Shown here: positions 54,895 through 64,000 of the stretch, piece after piece
Position numbering within the stretch: position 1 is the first letter of the stretch
Layout: each line of letters starts with the position of its first letter
DNA from: Siphonodentalium dalli
Taxonomy: Eukaryota; Mollusca; Scaphopoda; Gadilida; Siphonodentaliidae
DNA: 64,000 nt
Assembly: GCA_032622095.1 (NCBI GenBank)
Contig: CP136061.1
Location: forward strand, 83,982,324 to 84,046,323
Reading direction: 5' to 3'
The notes under the pieces: model-generated
Seen by the model: the letters and a program-made list of their open reading frames with translations, nothing else
Databases searched by the model: none
Told to the model about the DNA's origin: nothing
Position numbers and translations under genes: made by a program

Positions 54895-55195
54895 TATGGT
54901 GTAAAATCAGACAGACCACCGTAAATGGTATCAAATCAGACAGGACATCTTTAATGATGTCAGATCATACAGGACTTCTTTAATGGTGTCAGGTCAGTCA
55001 GGGCATCTTTAATGATGTCAGATCATACAGGGCATCTTTAATGGTGTCAGATTGATCAGGGCATCTTTAATGATGTCAGATCGGTCAGGGCATCTTTAAT
55101 GATGTCAGATCATACAGGACATCTTTAATGGTGTCAGATCATACAGGGCATCTTTGATGATTTCAGATCATACAGGGCATCTTTAATAAAAATTG
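54895..55195. repeat. 29-bp tandem repeat
   Basis: About ten units of CATCTTTAATGATGTCAGAT plus CATACAGGG, with GATGTC/GGTGTC and CATACAGG/GGTCAGG variants. It lies just 3' of the Apollo-like gene. Confidence 0.9.
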
Positions 55196-55239
55196 GCCTG
55201 AAGCACTCGATAGAATTTTAGGATATCACATTTTCTAAA

Positions 55240-55440
55240 GATAGGATAGGATAGTTTATTTACAATACACACGAATGACACAGTGGCAGTAATACATAAT
55301 AAATTATAACAGTGTATTGTCGGGGGTAGCTTAGCCCTGTCGGGCTGTCTTCCTGCTACCCCCTAAAACAAGTATAACTATACGTAATAGCATAGATGCT
55401 TGTATTTCAGATCCACGCACTTGTACAGACTATAGTCATA
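55240..55440 (-). mobile_element. Non-LTR or SINE 3' end fragment
   Basis: On the minus strand a GGGGGTAGCAGGAAGACAGC hairpin with GGGCTAAGCTACCCCC is followed by GTAAATAAACTATCCTATCC, a short-tandem 3' end typical of non-LTR elements or their SINEs. Confidence 0.5.
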
Positions 55441-55475
55441 TATAAAACTTTTTAGAATCTAGTACTTAGGGCATA

Positions 55476-56614
55476 TCACAAATGAGTATTGTCATAAAAG
55501 CCTTTGAGTCTGGCCCTCTTTGTGCCCCTCCTCGATGGGACGAAACTTATAGTCTGCGGGTCTGACGGAAGACTCCCTTTTAATTTCAATTTTTTTTCAT
55601 CACTAGAATCAATCAGAACAACACAGTTAGGTTTATGTTCTGCCTCATGTTCATGTTCAGAGTCAACATACTCGACACCTCTCTTCTTATGAATATGTTT
55701 CGGCAATTTACCTGATGTCCTTTTTGATTTGGAATAAACCTTCCTTCTGGTATCGCATGACTGAAATTTCATCCTATCTCTGTGATAATACTCTGGACAT
55801 TTTAAGCTTGTTCTCGGTGAAGTGTTCAGGAATCTGTTGAAACATGTCAGGTCTCCAGAAAGTTGTCCTGGTTTCGATTTAACTATAGGCCTCATTGCTC
55901 TTGGCTTAATGAAGGAAATAAAGTCAGCTAATTCTGAGAAACTACTGTGGTCAGAATACGGAACTATATACACATGAGAGTAATGATGATACAGTTTGCG
56001 TTCCAGAATATGACAGAGAGCTGTAGGCCAAATGACTATGGAATCAGATTTCGTTCTTTCCAAAAAATGTTTTGACACTGCCGATTTATTCTTTATGACG
56101 ATACGGCACTGCGACTCGTAATGTTCATCTTTGAAAACATCCGGCAACTGAAGAATTTCGGCTATTTCTAGTATAGATCTCGGTACACATACCCACGCTT
56201 TTAATTTTAAGCCAATTCTGGCAAATAACTCCTCTTTTCCAAGATTTCGAGAAATGATAAACACCGTTTTATGGGGATTAGAAGAGATAATTTCACAGAT
56301 ATTATCAGAAGCTTCTCCTCGACTTGGAAACAAACATTTTGGTTCGCAGTATGTATTATCGACATAGAGCATATCGATGTCTTTTAGTCTGTTCTGAATA
56401 ACATGTTCCATATTGATTTTCAGGTTTGTGGACCATCTAAAATCGCCAGAATGTAGTATCGATCCAAAATATCCTTCGAAGAGGAACATGACGGCACCAG
56501 GACAATGATCAGCATCCAGGAGAGTCACAGTTATCGTCTGCCGTCCATCACTGTCGAGCGGAATCACGTGACCTCGCGATAACTCTAAGGAGTGAATCAG
56601 CTCCCGAGACACAC
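55476..56614 (-). CDS. DCLRE1B: DNA 5' exonuclease Apollo (SNM1B) homologue, exon 2
   Basis: Apollo is a nuclear metallo-beta-lactamase/beta-CASP 5' exonuclease acting in interstrand cross-link repair and, in vertebrates, at telomeres. This exon follows an acceptor (TCTTTACAG) ending at 56615 and runs to a stop. With exon 1 it makes 441 residues. Numbered on the whole protein, LLDADHCPGA gives His99 and the 96-102 motif, LHSGDFR is at 116-122, the beta-CASP acidic motif YVDNTYCEP is at about 147-155, and the VPYSDHSSFSEL motif is at 281-291. The C-terminal third is basic and Ser-rich with acidic EHEHEAEHK and shows no vertebrate TRF2-binding YLTP motif. It is shorter than the human protein (532 residues). 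All catalytic motifs are intact. Confidence 0.9.
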
Positions 56615-56689
56615 CTGTAAAGAGACAAAATGCCTGTTGTATGGTGAAAATGTCATGTGATGAATATCAATTTGTTATTTTGTGTATAC

Positions 56690-57120
56690 TGCAGAAATCT
56701 ATATCCAAAAGTATTATTATTATTAACATTTGTAGAGCGCCTATTTCACAACAGAGTTCTGTTCATAGGCACTATTGTCTATTACATAAAATATGTGATA
56801 AAATATATATACAATAAAAGATCATCATACTAGGATAAAAGAGAAAAACACGCGGATAAAATAAGTCTAAGAGATGGCAAATCCTAAAAAAAAAAAAAAA
56901 TCACAGATATAAATTAATGGTTAAAAAGTCATTCGGAGAGAAACTCCAGATCAAGTCCGTCAAAATTTCAGTTGAGTCCATAAGCGATTTTAAAAAGATG
57001 TGTCTTTAAAAGTTTACGAAATTCCAAACGATCATCAGGTAGCCTCAGAACGTCCGGGAGTTTGTTCCACAACGTGTTCATCTTTGAAATTAACTGGGAA
57101 AATCCTAACAGAAATAAATT
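56690..57120 (-). mobile_element. SINE/non-LTR 3'-end fragment in the Apollo intron
   Basis: ATTATTATTATTAACATTTG then TAGAGCGCCTATTTCAC is the reverse of a common invertebrate retroelement ending GCGCTATATAAATG with an (ATT)n tail. The element continues to about 57120 with GAACGTCCGGGAGTTTGTTC. Non-coding here. Confidence 0.5.
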
Positions 57121-57566
57121 CTACAGATTGCTGTCACTGCTAAATATAAGTATGTTGAAGAGTAAGTAAGAGTGAGAATTTACTTAAAATTAGCATTTAA
57201 AAAGTTACCATGACAAGAGTAATTTATATTATATATCATATAGAATTTTTGAGCGTCAAACAATTTAAGAATACACTCATAGCAATAGCAGCCAATTTAC
57301 AATTTAATATATGCATATGATACATGTACTTCATAGTACCCAATATAGACCTCAGCTTCAAAAGCACACCTTTTTCAGTTATCTTCCCCTGTTCTGTCAA
57401 ATGACACCAACAGGGGCCCGGAGCAGCACCAGGGGCCCGGGGCAGTCTTGATTACCGAAAATAGCGGATGCACCTTGATTCTGGAATTTAGAACGCGTTT
57501 GCAAATGGCTGAGTGTTATTGGGTTCGCATCAATTGTGCCATTATTCAAAAGTATGTATTGGTTTA

Positions 57567-59987
57567 GTCCAAGTCTTCTCGTACTAAAGCCGGCTAAGAT
57601 ATTGGGATGGAGGTGCCGGTCTTTAGTCCGAGTTCGTCCCGTATAGTCTCTTATGACACGACTTAAGCGTTATTGACCCGCTCAAATAAAACCACAATTA
57701 TATGAAATAAAATATCACAATTGCGACAATAAACGGATATTTTCAACAGAAGACATGCTATTTGATCTGAAACCCACATCAGTTGTGAATTGAAAGCGGT
57801 AATTTAATGCGAAAAGAGACATTTATCGCAATGTTTACAATTTTTTTAAAGTATGCGAACTCAGTTGACCTCGCGAACTGTGTTCGGCATTTTCCGTTGA
57901 AAATATTCCGTAGATTTTGGACTAACAACGCAAATTACGATGAATTCTCCATTGTAATCGTAATTATGTGTGTCAATAAATAAAAAATAAATAGATTAAT
58001 TAAACATTGGAGATATAAATGTAATACATTAAATAAATTACGGGAATTATAACCCTCTCAAAGTTTAAAACAGTGTAAACACACAGTCCCTAGGAATCAC
58101 TGTTAGTTGAATAAAATATTATTTAATAATATTAAATCAATATATTATAGTTAGTTATTATATTAATATTAAGACCAGTTTGGCAAGTAAAAATGTTGTG
58201 TTCTGCATTTTCATTGGTAGATGATTTGAACGAAATTACAAGAGTACAAATTTTTATGCCACACAAACATTCCCGCTTTCTGAGTTTATATCATCATATT
58301 CCGTATTTTTTTCTTGAAACGCTGGTGTATTCAGATTGTTTCTATCTTTACCCACTTACCAGAAAAATGTCTGTTAGTTCCTCGAATATTCATTCAAGTC
58401 TAACTGTCGGGGATTCCTAATCATTTCTGAGAAAACCACCCAATCTGTAAATAGTTCGTTCGCGTATAGCCAACCGGTGATAATCCGAATAAAAGGGATT
58501 ACGGATGTGAGTAAACAGACGTCGGGTTTGTTAAAACTGGCTCTGTTGTACACTACTAAGTACACATTTTAACTCATTCTCATTACTAGAGAAATGTAGA
58601 AATGACCATCTCAAACTAATATATCTATATATTTTCAAGTAGGGCCCTGGGGGTGGTTGATACCTTGAGATGTGAAAGCAAATTTTATATTCCAAGCTCC
58701 CGGTTAACCCCGCATCGCAAGAGTGGCAATGGGAGATAACTCGTGCTGGGTTTGGCTGCAAAAGTAATGTGTAATAGGGAACTGGATTGATAACTTCCCG
58801 TTTTAAACAATTTTGCAGAATTACGTCACTTGATAATAGCCGACAGTTATTCAATGTGAATATTGGATGGAAAATTACGATTTATGTACAACTCAGACAA
58901 GGTACAGTTGATATGACCCGACGAGCACATTAAGAACAATTTACTTAATTGTCACATGTCAAATGTGGGGAGATAAATGCATTTTTTTTCGAACGAAAAA
59001 TCGAATTGTTCGTTTTAGTGATAGAGCACAGGGGGTGGTCCTTAGCCAATGAGGTGATGGTTTACATAATAACAAAATCTTAAGTTGCCTAACTGTACTT
59101 ATATCTGTATAGTAGAGGTAATATATCTAGATCTATTTGTTATATTTTAATCAAATTTAATATTACATGGACAGTGATTCCTAGGACTGTGGTAAACACA
59201 ACGAGCATTAGAATAAATAATATGCCTTATATGGTGCTACATTTCACCCACATTTGGTGGACTTCCGCGAAATTAAGATATATACTAAGCGAACAGGGCA
59301 ATATATTGCTCTTGTTATGCACACAAAAAATCAAACAAAATTTGTATACATTTTGAACCTTAAGTTTGAAAAGTCCCACTGAAACGGAAGAACTATATTT
59401 CGAAACTGTGTGATTCGGTTCTCCGATTATTTTATCAACACACAAATCAAAATGCACATCACACGCATGGCAAGTCAGACATAAGAGTTCTAATTTGCTC
59501 CAATTTTGACAAGTTGCTTACGAAAATTGTCAACAAAACTACCGTTCTGATCCTCCATTATGTCATTAAGTTTTTAGTGCGGGAATTGTTCTCAAAGCAC
59601 ATAGGAAACTGGACTTTGGGGCGATCGGTTTTCGCCATTTTGTTCGGAAAACCCCGCGCTATATATAGAAACGGAAACTAGAATACCCAGCGGACAATGC
59701 CGGAATTATTCGGAACCTGACTTCGGCTTTCAGTTAAGTAAACAAAATATAAAAACAGCGATGTTGGTGACAATCAACCGGAATATTCTATGCATAATGT
59801 AACATGAAAGTTAGATTATTATACACCATTATGACCATAAGAAACGAGTAAAATACAACACAGATTCCCGCCACAGATCGTGGGCGTAAGTCGTGTCATT
59901 AGAGACTATACGGGACGAACTCGGACTAAAGACCGGCACCTCCATCCCAATAGCTTAGCCGGCTTTAGTACGAGAAGACTTGGACTA
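57567..59987. mobile_element. Mutator-like 2.4-kb element in the Apollo intron
   Basis: Long inverted ends of about 98 bp start GTCCAAGTCTTCTCGTACTA and run to GTCTCTTATGACACGACTTA with two or three mismatches. The 11-bp flank GTATTGGTTTA is present on both sides (57556-57566 and 59988-59998). Long inverted ends with 9-11 bp duplications are the Mutator/MULE signature. The interior has only short frames and no MULE transposase domain, so the copy is non-autonomous. Two bases (TA) lie between the right end and the duplication. Confidence 0.8.
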
Positions 59988-60239
59988 GTATTGGTTTAGA
60001 GGATTTGTATTTTTAAATTAATATGGTGCAATATTGTTCACTTCGTTCAAACAAAGAATTAACGTAACTCGTGAGAATTCAGAATAGTGAATACCTCGAC
60101 TAGTAAGAGGCTAATGAGTAGTCTATTATAGCCGTGGAGTCGATGAGATTATCTGGACCATGGGGCTGTATCGGGTGATTGAATCATATTTTCAAGTTCC
60201 CAAGCAGTATATCGCACATAAATTTACATTCACATTTTA

Positions 60240-60800
60240 CATTGAGTACCACCAAGTTAGTACTGCTTAATACCAACATTTGGTACTACATACAATAATG
60301 CCCTAAATAATCGACTCCTTAACCACATCAGAATTATGGGTAACTTTTCAGGATTTAGTCGGAAATATGGCTTGTTGCCATTCATCGGAAAGCTCTCAGT
60401 GAGAGCTTTCCGATGAATGCCAACAAGCCATATTTCCGACTAAATCCTGAAAAATTACCCATAATTCTGCTATGGTCAAGGAGTTGATTATTTAGGGTTT
60501 TACTGTACCATCAGCATTTGGTACTAGATAGTACCTATTTACATTGAGTACCAACAATTTGGTACCACATGGTACCAACATTTGGTACTACATAGTATCA
60601 ATATAAACAATTGGTACTATGTAGTACCAAAATTGATACTCCAAAGCACATCAACTACTTATGGGTACTATATAGTACCAAACTTGGTACTCAAGTTTGG
60701 TACTATATAGTACCCATAAGTAGTTGATGTTTTAGAGTACCAGTATGTTGGTACTCCCCACGGGTCAAGGATAGCATCAAATGTTGGTACTATGTAGCAC
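60240..60800. repeat. GGTACTA-word repeat with an internal palindrome
   Basis: The words GGTACTATATAGTACC and ACCAACATTTGGTACT recur. The segment 60648-60742 is a near-perfect palindrome with arms CATCAACTACTTATGGGTAC. A TA-bounded MITE (60293-60505) interrupts the cluster. Confidence 0.7.
60293..60505. mobile_element. TA-bounded MITE, CAGTAATGCCC family, copy 2
   Basis: CAATAATGCCCTAAATAATC start and TATTTAGGGTTTTACTG end. The interior is a long palindrome around GAGAGCTTTCCGATGAATG. Confidence 0.75.
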
Positions 60801-60951
60801 CCCGGTTATTAAGAGTGTACCAAGTGATTTATACCTTATGACTTATTCCTGAATGTATCAACATTATTTGACTTTATTATTAATATTGTTTGTATATACA
60901 AGTATATAGGTTGTAGCATGTTGCAACTAAACAATTCAGTTCAATGATGAA

Positions 60952-61394
60952 CAAGCCTGCAAATAGTGTGTCTGTCATTTGCAGAATGAGGTCCCCAGAT
61001 GGTGAATTTATTGATACTATCCAACATAGCGGGCTAGCATCACCAAATACACCCTCTGGGAACTTCACTCTGCTTAGGTTTCAAAATCTATGGGAGACCT
61101 AGGATCAGATTGAAGTTCCCCAGATGAAATTGGTCATTTTCACCCATTAGTCACCTTGTATATGGATTTTATCTTCTGCAAATTAGGGGATATAGAAACT
61201 GCCCAGAAGGTGCAAAAGTAACTAAAACAATACAGACAGATACTTCCCAGAAGATGAAGCCTAAGCAGACTGAGGTCCCCAGAGGGTGAGTTTGGTTACG
61301 CTAGTCCACCGTGTGGGATCCCGGATAGTATCGCTAAAATTCACCCTCGGGGGACCTCATTCTGCAAATGACAGACACACTATTTGCAGGCGTG
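60952..61394. mobile_element. hAT-like dumbbell MITE, copy 5, full length
   Basis: CAAGCCTGCAAATAGTGTG start and, reversed, CACGCCTGCAAATAGTGTG end. The flanks ATGATGAA (60944-60951) and ATGATGCA (61395-61402) match at 7 of 8. Both hairpin modules and the core are present. The right edge is only 26 bp from the exon 1 splice donor of the Apollo-like gene. Confidence 0.85.
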
Positions 61395-61420
61395 ATGATG
61401 CATAAGCTCACGAGACACAC

Positions 61421-61607
61421 CTAGTCGCATGGTCAGTAATTTTCCTGTGACTTCTGAGCAGTAAATTGGATGTTGCCATGTTGACGAGAGACCCACCGTG
61501 TGGTCGCCATGTAGATGGGTCAAGAAGAAAATTTTCTTCTCCGTTATACTTCTGATTTTCCAGTAATCGACTGCGATCGGTGTGCCAGGAATTAACACGC
61601 CATTCAT
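61421..61607 (-). CDS. DCLRE1B: Apollo (SNM1B) homologue, exon 1 with start codon
   Basis: The ATG at 61605-61607 opens MNGVLIPGTPIAVDYWKI, which matches the conserved N-terminus of Apollo proteins. The zinc-binding motif HLHGDH is at residues 31-36. The exon ends at G61421 followed by the donor GTGTGT, in phase 1; joined to exon 2 it reads TMRLGVSREL without a break. An unspliced reading would continue as VSRELMHHHACK and stop inside the transposon. Two partial duplicates of the start lie immediately upstream (61608-61800). Confidence 0.85.
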
Positions 61608-61800
61608 TATGTCCTCTCACTTGTGTCATGAGTTCTTCTCCGTTATACTTGTGATTTTCCAGTAATCGACTGCGATCGGTGTGCCAGGAATTAACACGCC
61701 ATTCATTATGTTGTCTCACTGATTTTCCAGTAATCGACTGCGATCGGTGTGCCAGGAATTAACACGCCATTCATTATGTCCTCTCACTTGTGTCATGAGT
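61608..61800 (-). repeat. Two tandem partial duplicates of exon 1
   Basis: ATG codons at 61704-61706 and 61772-61774 each open the same peptide MNGVLIPGTPIAVDYWKI and then stop within about 10 codons. The units are 68 and 99 bp apart. If transcribed, they would be upstream reading frames that reuse the Apollo start sequence. Confidence 0.85.
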
Positions 61801-61984
61801 TCTGAAATGTGAACAAAATATATCGTATAACATGTCATTTCTTAGGCTGAAATTTTCAACTGGTGGACATTTCAGTCTAAAAAAAATTACTGAAAGTACA
61901 ACATGTAGGAAGATTTCACACAGAGGGTTTCAAGGTCTTCAATGTATAAAATACAAATTCACGTAAGGTAAATTCATGTAACTA

Positions 61985-62164
61985 GAACAATGTTAATTTG
62001 AGACAATAGATATTTCCCAGAAGATGAGGTCTAAGTAGAATGAGGTCCTCAGATGATGAATTTACTGATGCTAGCCCACCGTGTGGGGTAGCGTCAATAA
62101 ATTCACCCTCTTCACCCTCTGGGGACCTCATTCTGCAAATGGCAGGCAACTAAACTCAGGCTTG
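61985..62164. mobile_element. hAT-like MITE, copy 6, right half
   Basis: AGATGAGGTCTAAGTAGAATG opens the right hairpin module, which ends with TCTGCAAATGGCAGGCAACT and AGGCTTG. The left half is not recognisable. Confidence 0.65.
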
Positions 62165-62226
62165 ATAAGAGATATACCAACTTTAAGAATACAAGAGATT
62201 GAACATAAATACACAAGTGTCGTTGT

Positions 62227-62467
62227 TTAACCCTTTGAGTGCCAGGTCGATTTTTGTATCAACCCATATACCCTGTGCCAATGCATTCTCTTATATATGC
62301 GAGTCGATCATAGTCGCCTCGCATATATAAGAGAATGCATTGGCCTAACAATTTGTTTTTGTTTACAGTTTTTTTACAATTTTAATAATTTATTCTTATA
62401 TTCTTTAACAGACTTATTTTGTAGGTTTAGGGCCAATGAGATCGGCCCCTGGCACTCAAAGGGTTAA
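62227..62467. mobile_element. TTAA MITE, CCCTTTGAGTGCC family, copy 3, interrupted
   Basis: TTAACCCTTTGAGTGCCAGG start and GGCACTCAAAGGGTTAA end. After AACCCATATA the sequence switches to half of a palindrome element (62271 to about 62410; palindrome 62277-62344). The palindrome element entered this MITE and later lost its second half. Confidence 0.75.
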
Positions 62468-62503
62468 ATGATTGTAAGATTCCATGCAGCTGAAACAATG
62501 ATA

Positions 62504-62669
62504 CAGTAATGCCCTAAATAATCGACTCCTTAACCACAGCAGAATGAATTATGGGTAACTTTTCAGGATTTAGTCGGAAATATGGCTTGTTGCCATTCAC
62601 CGTCTAAATACTGAAAAGTTACCCATAATTCTGCTGTGGTTAAGGAGTCGATTATTTAGGGCATTACTG
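62504..62669. mobile_element. TA-bounded MITE, CAGTAATGCCC family, copy 3
   Basis: CAGTAATGCCCTAAATAATC on both ends, flanked by TA (62502-62503 and 62670-62671). A TA target and CAGT start point to a Tc1/mariner-type origin. Confidence 0.8.
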
Positions 62670-62727
62670 TAAGTCATCCTGTGGTTATACCAATTACCAT
62701 CATCCCAATGAAACCGGGACATTATAG

Positions 62728-63198
62728 AACACAATGATGTGAGACCCCGATACTCAAGTCAGGCTACACGAAAAGGCGTCACAATATGATGTGAGACCCG
62801 ATAACTCAAGGCAGGCTACACGAAAAAGCCTCACAATATGATGTGAGACCCGATAACTCAAGGCAGGCTACATGAAAAGGCGTCACAATATGATGTGAGA
62901 CCCGATAACTCAAGGCAGGCTACATGAAAAGGCCTCACAATATGATGTGAGACCCGATAACTCAATGCAGGCTACACGAAAAGGCCTCACAATATGATGT
63001 GAGACCCGATAACTCAAGGCAGGCTACACGAAAAGGCCTCACAATATGATGTGAGACCCAATAACTCAAGGCAGGCTACACGAAAAGGCCTCACAATATG
63101 TGAGACCCGATAACTCAAGGCAGGCTACACGAAAAGGCCTCACAATATGTGAGACCCGATAACTCAAGGCAGGCTACACGAAAAGGCCTCACAATATG
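62728..63198. repeat. 52-bp minisatellite, about nine copies
   Basis: The unit contains ATGTGAGACCCGATAACTCA, AGGCAGGCTACACG and AAAAGGCCTCACAAT. Two units lack ATG and are 49 bp. High similarity between units indicates recent expansion. Confidence 0.9.
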
Positions 63199-63577
63199 AT
63201 GCTGGACATTTGCAGAATGAGGTCCCCAGAGCAGGCTAGCATCACCAAAGTCATCCTTTGGGGACCTCATTCTGTATGGCCTCATCTACTATGCAAGTCC
63301 TAGACATACATCCAGATTTTGATGATAGCGACGTGCACCCATTGGGCACCTCGATTATGCATTGTGTCATCTGCCAATTTGGGGATATAGAAAAACTAAA
63401 CTAAAAAAGAAAAAGAAACTTTCTAAAGAAACTAAAAAAACCTTTGATGATAAAGATACAGGTACTTTCCAGATAAGATGAGGCATATGCAGAATGAGGT
63501 CCCCAGAGGGTGATTTTAGTGATGTTAGCATCACTAAATTCACCCTCTGGGGGTCTCATTCTGCAAATGACCAGCAC
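63199..63577. mobile_element. hAT-like dumbbell MITE, copy 7
   Basis: The ends are GCTGGACATTTGCAGAATG and, reversed, GCTGGTCATTTGCAGAATG. The left hairpin is shortened; the core with GCACCCATTGGGCACCTCG and the right hairpin are present. The outer family ends are lost or diverged. Confidence 0.7.
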
Positions 63578-63632
63578 CATGTTTTGTAGCCTGGAATACA
63601 TACATGTACATTACTGTATTACTTCCTGTCCT

Positions 63633-63847
63633 TTAACCCTTCCAGTGCCAAGTCCGATTTTTGTATCAACCCATATTTCCTTGATAATTTTTCAAATGTA
63701 TTGATTATAATAATGTGATACATTGATGGAAAGAGCTCTCAGAGCTCTTTCCATCAATGTATCACATTATTATAATCATTAAATTTGAAAAATTATCAAG
63801 GAAATATGGGTTGATACAAAAATCGGACTTGGCACTGAAAGGGTTAA
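63633..63847. mobile_element. TTAA MITE, CCCTTTCAGTGCC family, copy 4
   Basis: TTAACCCTTCCAGTGCCAAG start and GGCACTGAAAGGGTTAA end, TTAA on both sides. It forms one long hairpin around GATGGAAAGAGCTCTCAGAG. Confidence 0.8.
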
Positions 63848-63933
63848 CTTTGGTTCAAGGCCTCAGCTGAAAGTTCCATGGTTAATTGTATAGGGTCCCC
63901 CTTTCATGCTGGTGCAGCATTAAACATCCTGTG

Positions 63934-64000
63934 ACAGTGCATTCTCTTATATATGCGAGTCTCCCATAGGGAGCCTCACATATATAAGAGTATGCAGTGG
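63934..64000. mobile_element. Palindrome element P6, cut by the window edge
   Basis: The arms CAGTGCATTCTCTTATATAT and, mirrored, ATATATAAGAGTATGCAGTG are variants of the 68-bp palindrome. The window ends before its second half could be seen. Confidence 0.6.

Noticed and set aside
62728-63198. Regular repeats with a CRISPR-like look
   Set aside because: The 52-bp unit repeats throughout without unique spacers, and the window is eukaryotic; this is a minisatellite.
1-64000. Transfer RNA genes
   Set aside because: I looked for cloverleaf-like GGTTCGAATC-type B boxes on both strands and saw no convincing tRNA; a covariance search would be needed to exclude them.

Overview
The window is eukaryotic, intron-bearing and AT-rich, and it is saturated with small transposons. 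It most likely comes from a marine invertebrate. A fragment of the AGCTCACCTGAG...CCGTCCGTC type at 53.55 kb is, from general knowledge, common in molluscs and other lophotrochozoans, and PHD-bearing CR1-like elements, GT11 fucosyltransferases and TATDN2-like genes fit the same group. The species cannot be named from the sequence alone.

Host genes. A GT11 fucosyltransferase exon lies at 0.5-1.5 kb (minus). Three intact tandem C2H2 zinc-finger genes of 11-12 fingers, all on the minus strand, lie at 26.4, 38.1 and 46.5 kb. They share the start M-x-x-x-NYHPYACDIC and a conserved block 5' of the start codon, so they are a local tandem family. At least two further members are decayed. A two-exon DCLRE1B/Apollo-like 5' exonuclease gene spans 55.5-61.6 kb (minus), with a 4.8-kb intron full of mobile elements. 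A TatD-family nuclease reading frame at 20-21 kb sits between 195-bp direct repeats that have the properties of LTRs.

Mobile DNA. There are two nearly complete but frameshifted non-LTR retrotransposons (10.0-13.8 kb, CR1-like with a PHD finger; 31.5-36.0 kb, with an RRM-like ORF1) and several truncated ones. The rest is mainly non-autonomous DNA elements in recurrent families: five TTAA-bounded families, a family with 8-bp target duplications whose two ends are each a hairpin, a TA-bounded family, a family of near-perfect 68-bp palindromes, a Mutator-like 2.4-kb element in the Apollo intron, and several foldback elements. Nesting gives a relative order. The clearest case is one zinc-finger pseudogene (30.9-37.0 kb) split by a MITE, which was itself split by a 4.5-kb retrotransposon; an 8-bp-TSD element entered the same pseudogene separately.

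Most notable are the LTR-bounded TatD unit, the dumbbell architecture of two unrelated repeat families, a TTAA element flanked by a perfect 45-bp duplication with TTAA at both ends, and the duplicated start of the Apollo gene. Identities and copy numbers were read by eye and no database was consulted.
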